Assembly: GCA_947474065.1 (NCBI GenBank) | Contig: CANJHD010000001.1 | Location: forward strand, 1-64,000 | Origin: Planctomycetaceae bacterium | GTDB lineage: Bacteria > Planctomycetota > Phycisphaerae > Phycisphaerales > SM1A02 | Reading direction: 5' to 3' | Length of the DNA: 64,000 bases | Shown: positions 57,010 through 64,000 of the stretch, in pieces | Layout of the letters: every line of letters begins with the position of its first letter | How positions within the stretch are numbered: position 1 is the stretch's first letter | Notes under the pieces: generated by a model | What the model saw: the letters and a program-made list of their open reading frames with translations, nothing else | Databases searched by the model: none | What the model was told of the DNA's origin: nothing | Position numbers and translations under genes: made by a program

Positions 57010-57375
57010 GCGCGACGACCGGCTCGGATTCGATGCCTCGACCATTGCCTCAATGAACACGCTTTGCGCTGCACGAATAGTGCGTTCAGCGGTATCAATC
57101 AAATCGCGAACGATCGTCTCCGGAAGATGCATGCGTGCAGCCACTGCATCAGGAGTCAGCCCATCACGATGACGAAGCCGCAGAGCCATACGCTCGTGGT
57201 GCGAAAGCAATTCAAGAACGCGTGACAGATATTCATCCGCTGAATTGAGCACTTCACTCGATTCGCTAACCAATGAACGTTCTGAACTTGGACGCTTTCG
57301 CGGCCGCACTGTTGGCTTGGTAAGAGTTACCACGCTGGTTTCTTCAGCTCTTTGAAATTGAAAATCATTGACCAT
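56992..57375 (-). CDS. Small sigma-70 region-4-like HTH protein
   Basis: YLSRVLELLSHHERMALRLRHRDGLTPDAVAARMHLPETIVRDLIDTAERTIRAA resembles sigma region 4; no region 2 seen. Confidence 0.5.
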   Translation of the reverse strand: MVNDFQFQRAEETSVVTLTKPTVRPRKRPSSERSLVSESSEVLNSADEYLSRVLELLSHHERMALRLRHRDGLTPDAVAARMHLPETIVRDLIDTAERTIRAAQSVFIEAMVEASNPSRSSRLVPLA

Positions 57376-57510
57376 GCGTGCACTCCTTTGCAACGCTTCG
57401 GCTATACGCCACGCCTCGAACAGTTGGCTGTACGTCAACATCCTTGTCGACTGTGCTCGGCGAGCACATGAGATCCGACGCCAACCGTCGTGCCCGAAGT
57501 TTAACCATAA

Positions 57511-58302
57511 TTACGCTGCAATAGGCAAGGATTCCATGTGGCTTGCAAGAGAAACCCATGAATCCTGAAATCCAGCGGAACCAACCAATGGACCAACAGT
57601 AGCAACGATGAGCGGATCAAACTGGGCTCCAGACTCGGATTCGAGCTCGTCAAATGCCTCATCAAGGCTGACCGGCTGGCAATAGGTGCGAACCGAAGTC
57701 ATGGCATCCAAAGCGTCGGCAACTGCCACAATTCGAGCGTAAAGGGGGATGGCATGGCCAACAATGCGGTCGGGATAGCCAAGGCCGTCCCATCGCTCAT
57801 GGTGCCAGCGAGCGGTGGATGCCGCAAATGCCAGCACCGGAATCCGGCGCAGGATTGCACCGCCGTACACCACATGGCGACGGACTTCCGCAGTTTCACT
57901 ACTGTTCAATGACCCATTTTTCCTGAGAATTTCACTCGGAACGAGAATCTTGCCAACGTCATGAAGAAGCGCTGACACACGCAGTGCCCGCAGTTCCGTC
58001 ACATTCATACCGATCGAGGATCCGAGCATGGTGGCAAGGGCCGCAACGCGGACGGCGTGGCCGGCCTGCGATGGATCTGCACGGTCAACCTGCTCAACGA
58101 GCTCGCTGACGAGGGTCGTCAGTGGGCAATCGGCTAGCAGGGCTTCGCCTGAAAGCGACGTTGTATGGTCGCGCGGCTCGGCTCGCATCCATTGCACACC
58201 GCTGTTCGCTGTGGTCAGATCGGTAGCATTGCGCTGCTGAATCGCAGACACCAGGTCAGTTGGAACAAGTTCAAGACGGATACGAGGGAGCGGATTGGTC
58301 AC
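57511..58302 (-). CDS. HD-GYP domain protein
   Basis: AGHAVRVAALATMLG, SALLHDVGKILVPSEIL, HHERWDGLGYPDRIVGHAIPLYARIVAVADALDAMTS. GTG start after AGGAG. Confidence 0.87.
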   Translation of the reverse strand: MTNPLPRIRLELVPTDLVSAIQQRNATDLTTANSGVQWMRAEPRDHTTSLSGEALLADCPLTTLVSELVEQVDRADPSQAGHAVRVAALATMLGSSIGMNVTELRALRVSALLHDVGKILVPSEILRKNGSLNSSETAEVRRHVVYGGAILRRIPVLAFAASTARWHHERWDGLGYPDRIVGHAIPLYARIVAVADALDAMTSVRTYCQPVSLDEAFDELESESGAQFDPLIVATVGPLVGSAGFQDSWVSLASHMESLPIAA

Positions 58303-58481
58303 TTGTGTTCTCCTATGGTTCGCGGCAGAGTGGCCGCGCTGAGGGCATCGGCAGGAGGAGTAGGTGGCTGAAGCGCAACAGGTAAAAATCCGCAAAGTTC
58401 CCGACTCCCGTAGGGAAGTGCCCGTAAAAAACCCGAATTTCACCGTCCTGAAGAGGTTCGGGCTAGACTTCAGCCCCCCCG

Positions 58482-59174
58482 ATGCGAATCGCTGCACTAC
58501 CAATGTTCCGTCCCCCCAAGGCCCGTGCGGTCGAAGTGGCTTGCGCCCTCGACACCGCTGGCGATCTTTCTGCCCTGCCCGCCACCAACTTTGCGCATGT
58601 GTTGGGCGGCACTGCAGGCGGTACCGCCGTGCGTGCGGCATTGGATGCATTGGTCACACTAGGTGCGTTGGTAGCCGACCCGCTACCGCGCATGTTCGTT
58701 TACCGAGCAGCGCACGGCGGGAAACGCTGGATGGGTCTCGTCTGCGGCGTAGATACACGAGACTTGGTGCACCTCTTCCCAAATGCAGCGGCCGACGAGG
58801 CAATCTCTGCCGCAGAAGCCGATCTTGCAGTCGTTGATGCACAACTAGTACCGGGGCTCGTGTTCATCGACGCATCACCCGATCTTTCTTACCTCTTCGT
58901 CTGCGACACGAACGAGCGCCCCGCGTATCACTTCGTGGCGACAGACGGCGCAACCCACAGTGCATGGGAAGTGCGTCATCCTGATACCTATCTTCCCGCC
59001 CTTGCTGATCTTGCAGCAGATGAATTGAACGCAGGCGCAGCACAGGTAATTGCCGCGCATATGGCGGGGCAAATGCCACTGGTCATTCTGACATCTGACC
59101 GAGATATCGCCACTGCCACCGGGCCACTGGCACCCCGCTGCGGTCTGTTCGTACCGCGACCATCGCAGCGCTGA
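58482..59174 (+). CDS. Uncharacterised protein, possibly a short DUF1015-like protein
   Basis: ATNFAHVLGG...LGALVADPLPRMFVYRAAHGGKRWMGLVCGVDTRDLVHLF resembles DUF1015; adjacent to a serA-like gene. Confidence 0.45.
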   Translation: MRIAALPMFRPPKARAVEVACALDTAGDLSALPATNFAHVLGGTAGGTAVRAALDALVTLGALVADPLPRMFVYRAAHGGKRWMGLVCGVDTRDLVHLFPNAAADEAISAAEADLAVVDAQLVPGLVFIDASPDLSYLFVCDTNERPAYHFVATDGATHSAWEVRHPDTYLPALADLAADELNAGAAQVIAAHMAGQMPLVILTSDRDIATATGPLAPRCGLFVPRPSQR

Positions 59175-59198
59175 GCGGTACCGCACTACACTAAAGAC

Positions 59199-60464
59199 AT
59201 GACAGCGTTCGCAACGCCCGGCCCGTCTGCAAGCAATCTCGCCGGACCCGCCAAGGTCCTCGTCTGTGACACGCTCGCCAAAAGCGGGCTCGATGCACTG
59301 CGGGGCCTCGGGTGCATGGTGATGAACGACCCTGAACTCACCGAAGCCACCTTGGCACGCGCGGTAAAGGACACGAGTCCCGATGTACTCATCACTGGCA
59401 CCACATGCATTTCAGCAGAAGTCATTGAAGCTAGTCCGCGCCTTGCGATGATCGTTGTGGCAGGAACGAGTACCGATCATGTCGACATTGCAGCTGCAAG
59501 CCGGCGTGGCATCTTTGTTGCCAACTGCCCGGGACGCAATGCAACAGCCGTCGCGGAACTTGCCTGGGCATTGATCTTGGCGTGCGACCGACGAATTCCT
59601 GAGCAGGCGGCCGCACTACGAGCGGGACAATGGAAGCAGCGCGAATTTGCGCAAGCAGTTGGACTGCACGGGCGCACACTTGGAATCGTTGGGCTCGGCC
59701 AGGTTGGTCAGGAAGTAGCACAGATCGGCCGAGCATTCGGAATGGATGTGATCGCTTGGAGCCGAAATCTCACTGAAGAGAAAGCACTTGAACACGGCTG
59801 CGGCTTCTGCGCCAGCTTGATCAACCTTGCGAAACTCAGTGATGTAGTCAGCATCAGCGCCGGCGGCGGCGATGATTCCGACAACCTGATCAACGAGAAA
59901 TTCCTTGCCGCGCTGAAGCCCGGAGCGATCTTGGTGAATACCAGTCGTGGCGGCGTGATTGATCAAGCGGCACTCACGAACGCCGTGCGCACGCGCGGCC
60001 TGCGAGCCGGGCTTGATGTCTGGGCCAACGAACCAGACGGCACTGAAGGACCATTCGCTGATCCACTCGCGCAGGAGCCGGGCGCCATCGGTACGCATCA
60101 CATTGGAGCGCTCACTGAACAGGCGCAGCGTGCTGTTGCTGATGAAGTGGTCCGTGTCGTGCGCGCTTGGGCGGAACGCGGTCATGTTCCACATTGCGTC
60201 AACCGCGCGGTGGCAACCCCGGCGACAACGCTGCTTGCGGTGCGCCATGTGAATCGACCAGGTGTCCTTGCGCATGTGTTCGAAACGCTCGGGCAGGCAG
60301 GGATCAACGTCGAAGAGATGGAGAACATCGTGTACGCCGGCGGCGAGGCGGGCCTTGCGCGCATTCAGATGGATCGCGCTCCAAGCGAGGCGCAACTCAC
60401 CGCCATCCGCGAGAACACGAACATCCTGAGCGCAACGCTCAGCACGATCACCCGGCGGGTGTGA
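59199..60464 (+). CDS. serA: D-3-phosphoglycerate dehydrogenase-like 2-hydroxyacid dehydrogenase with C-terminal ACT-like domain
   Basis: LGIVGLGQVGQEVAQIGRAFGMDVIAWSRN; LKPGAILVNTSRGGVIDQAALTNAV; RPGVLAHVFETLGQAGINVEEMENIVY. Confidence 0.82.
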   Translation: MTAFATPGPSASNLAGPAKVLVCDTLAKSGLDALRGLGCMVMNDPELTEATLARAVKDTSPDVLITGTTCISAEVIEASPRLAMIVVAGTSTDHVDIAAASRRGIFVANCPGRNATAVAELAWALILACDRRIPEQAAALRAGQWKQREFAQAVGLHGRTLGIVGLGQVGQEVAQIGRAFGMDVIAWSRNLTEEKALEHGCGFCASLINLAKLSDVVSISAGGGDDSDNLINEKFLAALKPGAILVNTSRGGVIDQAALTNAVRTRGLRAGLDVWANEPDGTEGPFADPLAQEPGAIGTHHIGALTEQAQRAVADEVVRVVRAWAERGHVPHCVNRAVATPATTLLAVRHVNRPGVLAHVFETLGQAGINVEEMENIVYAGGEAGLARIQMDRAPSEAQLTAIRENTNILSATLSTITRRV

Positions 60465-60587
60465 CGAAGCCTTCGAAAGCAATGGCGAATTCACCGCCAG
60501 TGTGGCGACCGAAGGCAACACTGTGCGTGTCGTGGCGTGATGCGTCGCGGCATTTCAATCGCTGAGCAAGTATCACGCGCGGTTGCG

Positions 60588-61076
60588 CTACACGCCAAGC
60601 GCCGTGCGCTTGCCATCGGTGAACACGATGTGATTATCGAGGTGCTTGACGTAGATCTCAAGAATTTCACCAAGCGTTACTTTGCCGCGTTGCGTGTGAA
60701 TGCCGACACGTGCAAACGCTGCGGGTTCGAGCGTGCGAAGCCAACGCGCCGTGAATCGGCGATTTGCATCAAACAGTTCGAGCGCTTCATTGGCATCCAT
60801 AGATGCATTGTCAAGGCGTGCAATGAACGCGTTCTCGTCGTAGCTCACTAGTAGCGGCATGTCTTCGGCGGCAATGCGACGCATCCGGTGACTCGCTGCC
60901 TGATCGCTGTCGACCATGTGCACAATCACCTCTTGAATGCTCCATGTTCCAGGCGCTAGACGTGTATTCAGTTGCTTCGCAGTCAGTCCGCTTGCCGCAT
61001 TTCGGAGCGTTCTTGGACCGCGCTCATAGGCATCGATTGCGGCGGAGTACGGATGTGCTTGGGTAATCGTGGTCAT
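60588..61076 (-). CDS. DinB-family protein
   Basis: WSIQEVIVHMVDSDQAASHRMRRIAAED; TLGEILEIYVKHLDNHIVF. Confidence 0.82.
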   Translation of the reverse strand: MTTITQAHPYSAAIDAYERGPRTLRNAASGLTAKQLNTRLAPGTWSIQEVIVHMVDSDQAASHRMRRIAAEDMPLLVSYDENAFIARLDNASMDANEALELFDANRRFTARWLRTLEPAAFARVGIHTQRGKVTLGEILEIYVKHLDNHIVFTDGKRTALGV

Positions 61077-61181
61077 GGCGCAAGTTTAGGATGGAGCAGG
61101 GGTGGAATAACACCCCGCAGAATTCCTTGGACATCCTTCCGATTCAACCTATACTGTGATGTTCTGATTCTTTGACAATTT

Positions 61182-61531
61182 GGGGCCGTACCGGCATCGA
61201 CCGGACAGGCAACGCACAGTGTGGCGCGTCGTGGAGCATGCCGGCCACGTTAAAAAGCATGCAAATTCACAACTGCCAACAACACGCAGTACGCTCTCGC
61301 AGCCTAATTAGGCTGTGCAGTGAGTCCCCCCACGCCTGAATAAGGGGGCCGCTGTCAAAAATCAGGCTGGTTCCAATGGGCTGACATGCCTCGGCGGAAC
61401 GAGACTTCGCATGTCTTGGTTCGCACACCCCGTTGCGGGGGTCTGTGCGGTCGACAATCAATCCGCAAACACACTCGTAGAGGCATTGTGCGGACTGTTT
61501 CGGCACAGGGGTTCGACTCCCCTCGGCTCCA
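61182..61531 (+). ncRNA. ssrA: Transfer-messenger RNA (tmRNA), tag peptide ANNTQYALAA
   Basis: 5' GGGGCCGTACCGGCATCGACCGG; 3' GGGTTCGACTCCCCTCGGCTCCA; acceptor pairing GGGGCCG/CGGCTCC; tag gcc aac aac acg cag tac gct ctc gca gcc taa at 61275-61307. Confidence 0.95.
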
Positions 61532-61582
61532 TTTGATTGTTTGGTCATCGGTCTTCATCTGACCACTGACCATGTTTAGACC

Positions 61583-61620
61583 CCGCGGTGCCTTTTATGG
61601 GCACCGCGGTGGCGTTTTTA
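61583..61620 (+). terminator. Rho-independent terminator after tmRNA
   Basis: CCGCGGTGCC-ttttatg-GGCACCGCGG followed by TGGCGTTTTTA. Confidence 0.85.
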
Positions 61621-61695
61621 GGACAATACTGCTCGTGACCCCATGAGAAACGAACAACTTCTCTGGCACTTGCCGTATCTCCTTGCAGTGCTTTC

Positions 61696-62496
61696 ATGCA
61701 ACCCGTCCCGAAACATCAAATGACCGCGCCTCCCAACGAAGCACATGAATCAAACGATTCTCATGGTGCGCATGGTTCGCATGGCGCCAATGGTTCGCCC
61801 GATGCCGCCCGCGCCGAGCGCGAAATAGCGCCGCGAACAAGCGACGAAGCTGCGGTCCGCTACTGGGGGTCGATCTACGCGTACATCCGTCAGAGTGGCC
61901 GCCGAGACGAAGAGGCCCGCGAACTCACCCAGGGCTTCATCGCGGATGTGCTCCTCGGTCGGAATCTCTTGGGGCGCCTTGACGAGAACCGCGGGCAGTT
62001 TCGCACGCTTCTCCTGAGCGCTGTCCGCAACTATCTCGCTGATGTGTACCGATTCAATCACGCTGCGCGACGACATCCGGGCGAAGGGCGCGTCATCCAC
62101 AACGATGATGGCAGCAACGATGCGCTGCCGGATCGCCAGAATCCCGCTCCCGAATCTGCGTTTCACCGCGCGTGGATAAGCATGCTGATTCGTGATGCAG
62201 CCAAGGCAATGCACGCAGAGTGCACCGCCAACAAACGCGATATGCAGTGGGGCATCTTTGAATCCCGAATCCTGCGACCGATGCTCGAAGGCGCTCCGCC
62301 GCCGTCGTACGAATCACTCATGGCGCGCTGGGATCTCACCGCGCTGAGCCAAGTTTCCAACACCATCGTCTCTATGCGCCGCATGTTTGCAGCGCATCTC
62401 GTTCGCGGTGTTAGTGCGACAGTGGATACCTCGCCAGCCGGTGCGCGCGGCGAACTCCGTGAATTGTTGGCCCTACTTGAAGGACGAATGTCATGA
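61696..62496 (+). CDS. ECF-like RNA polymerase sigma factor (planctomycete type)
   Basis: AAVRYWGSIYAYIRQSGRRDEEARELTQGFIADVLLGRNLLGRLDENRGQFRTLLLSAVRNYLADVYR resembles sigma region 2. Confidence 0.65.
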   Translation: MQPVPKHQMTAPPNEAHESNDSHGAHGSHGANGSPDAARAEREIAPRTSDEAAVRYWGSIYAYIRQSGRRDEEARELTQGFIADVLLGRNLLGRLDENRGQFRTLLLSAVRNYLADVYRFNHAARRHPGEGRVIHNDDGSNDALPDRQNPAPESAFHRAWISMLIRDAAKAMHAECTANKRDMQWGIFESRILRPMLEGAPPPSYESLMARWDLTALSQVSNTIVSMRRMFAAHLVRGVSATVDTSPAGARGELRELLALLEGRMS

Positions 62497-62933
62497 CAAA
62501 TCCTGTTGATCCAACCACTCGTCCTGAGCCATTCCAAGACGGATCCTTGCGCGACACGCTGGCGTGGGTACTGCGCTCACTCGATCAGCCCGCCGTCGCC
62601 TCTGGCGACTGGATCGCGTACGAAGTGGACGCTTCCTGAGGCACGGCCGTTACACTGCTCACCGATCCGACCACGCCGCTGGCCCGTCTGCGCCGCGCCC
62701 GCATTCTCTGGGGTGCGTTGCGCTCCGAAGGCGAGCGAGCCGAAGATCGAACCATGGGCAGTCGCTTGGCGATCGCAGCTGCTGCTGCCGCGTATCTCTT
62801 CCACAGCGAACGCATCTCAAATCATGATGATCCGGCACTCCTTGCAGCTCTGCGTAGCGCTGTGGCAGACGATGCCGTCCCGGCCGAAGTGCGGATCATG
62901 ATGCAGATGGCGGAGCAAAAGTTGGCTCGGTAA
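62493..62933 (+). pseudogene. Small ORF coupled (ATGA) to the sigma-like gene, interrupted by one in-frame TGA at 62637-62639
   Basis: Same frame before and after the TGA: MTNPVDPTTRPEPFQDGSLRDTLAWVLRSLDQPAVASGDWIAYEVDAS*GTAVTLLTDPTTPLARLRRARILWGALRSEGERAEDRTMGSRLAIAAAAAAYLFHSERISNHDDPALLAALRSAVADDAVPAEVRIMMQMAEQKLAR. Confidence 0.6.
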
Positions 62934-62987
62934 ATCAGCTGGGTGCGCGATCGCGCGGGACGGCGACCGATCACACGGGGGCAGCGC

Positions 62988-64000
62988 TCAACTTGCTGGA
63001 ACCACAGCGGGCGCAGCCACGGGGGCGGCTTCCGGGGCGACTCTCGGAGTGGTCACTGGAACATTGACTGGCGCTGCAGCTTGGGGATTGGATGCCGCAG
63101 GCTGAAGCGTGGTCACAGGCTCAATCACTCCGTCGTTGCCGGTTTCCGGAACAACTGCTGGATCGCGCGCGCGCAATTCGTCCCACCGAACGCGCGAGCC
63201 ACCAACGACTGTGCCCGTAGCAAACGCGGCATCAATGAGCGCAATCTCATAGCCAGCGAGTGCATTCACTTCACGAGTCTGCGAATCACCGAGTTTGCTC
63301 GCTGCTTCAAGCACATCAGTACTAGTTCGCAGCCCGACATCAAACTGTCGCTTCTCTGCTTCGTAAGTGCGGGCAGCCAGAATCGATTCAAGGCGGGCCG
63401 CCAAAATGCGCTGCCATGATGTATCGATGGCATCGACCGCGTTGAGCACCTCTTGTCGAATAGCGAGCGCACGCGCATCTTTAGTAGCCATGCGCTGCAC
63501 GCGCTGTAGCACAGCGCGCCGCAATTGGCTCATGCGCGCTTCGTTGCCGATGGGGATCTCTGCATGGGCGGCGACCTGGTACTGGTCTGCGTCGCCCAGA
63601 TTTCCAAACGAATCGGATACTCCACTACCAGCACCGAGCATCTGGTAGGTGTAGTCAACGGTAAAGAGCGGAAGCGTTCCATTGCGCGCGACTTCCACAT
63701 TCGTGGCATCCACCGCGAGTTGCAATTCCAACTCCAACATTTCCATGCGATTGCGCACCGCGCCATCAGCAAGGGTATTGGCATCCAACTGCAAGCCGAG
63801 CGGATTCGGCTGGGTGGCTGGAATCAACGCACACCCGTCGGACATGGGCATGTCCGGATCATTCATGATTCGCTTCAGATCTCGCTGTCGATTTCGCAGC
63901 GCCGCATCAGCCAAGATCAGATTTTCCAATGTTGCCCCAACGCCACTCTGCGCTCGCAACACTTCCACTTGCGGCGCGTCGCCATTGTCAACGCGGCGCT
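62988..64000 (-). CDS. TolC-family outer-membrane efflux protein (N-terminus outside window)
   Basis: Long helical protein with ...NRMEMLELELQLAVDATNVEVARNGTLPLFTVDYTYQ... and AEKRQFDVGLRTSTDVLEAASKLGDSQTREVNALAGYEIALIDAAFATGT; the frame is still open at the window edge. Confidence 0.72.
   Translation of the reverse strand, partial: RRVDNGDAPQVEVLRAQSGVGATLENLILADAALRNRQRDLKRIMNDPDMPMSDGCALIPATQPNPLGLQLDANTLADGAVRNRMEMLELELQLAVDATNVEVARNGTLPLFTVDYTYQMLGAGSGVSDSFGNLGDADQYQVAAHAEIPIGNEARMSQLRRAVLQRVQRMATKDARALAIRQEVLNAVDAIDTSWQRILAARLESILAARTYEAEKRQFDVGLRTSTDVLEAASKLGDSQTREVNALAGYEIALIDAAFATGTVVGGSRVRWDELRARDPAVVPETGNDGVIEPVTTLQPAASNPQAAAPVNVPVTTPRVAPEAAPVAAPAVVPAS

Noticed and set aside
61261-61320. 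tmRNA tag ANSQLPTTRSTLSQPN from the GCA at 61261
   Set aside because: The alternative frame gives ANNTQYALAA-stop, matching the conserved YALAA ending.
62493-62933. UGA recoded as glycine or selenocysteine genome-wide
   Set aside because: Many well-supported genes in the window end in TGA at the expected place, and no clear SECIS-like hairpin was identified; a local mutation or error is simpler.

Overview
A 64-kb, densely coded, chromosome-like window from a GC-rich bacterium. The Phycisphaerae/Planctomycetes-like assignment is inferred from GC-type dockerin tails, DUF1559-like pseudopilins, many sigma-like proteins and low-complexity secreted proteins. Contents in order: 3' end of PNPase; a cold-shock gene with a long structured leader; an orphan histidine kinase; a two-subunit DNA topoisomerase VI (top6B-top6A); ndk; a sigma factor; an orphan ScoA; a complete type II secretion/type IV pilus-like operon (E-F-G-H-I-J-K-L-M-C/P-D) with unusual low-complexity inserts; a protein with about 96 consecutive Asp/Glu residues; a giant PQQ/beta-propeller-like protein; ppk-queD; glmM-like; nudix-dapA; pdxJ; phoU; UDPGP; recJ; adk; a translationally coupled yicC-APH-PDZ block; secG-tpiA; alaS; acsA; a GH5 cellulase with CBM2-like and dockerin-like domains; HD-GYP; serA-like; tmRNA (tag ANNTQYALAA); an ECF-like sigma factor followed by a small ORF with an in-frame TGA; and part of a TolC-like gene. 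The best candidate for something undescribed is a family of about 70-110 nt hairpin repeats, three copies, all in the same orientation just downstream of + strand genes, with one apparent compensatory base-pair change. Other leads are a three-way-junction candidate in the csp leader, a perfect 12-bp inverted repeat upstream of the cellulase, and the in-frame TGA gene. All calls come from reading the sequence and the supplied ORFs; no database search was run.
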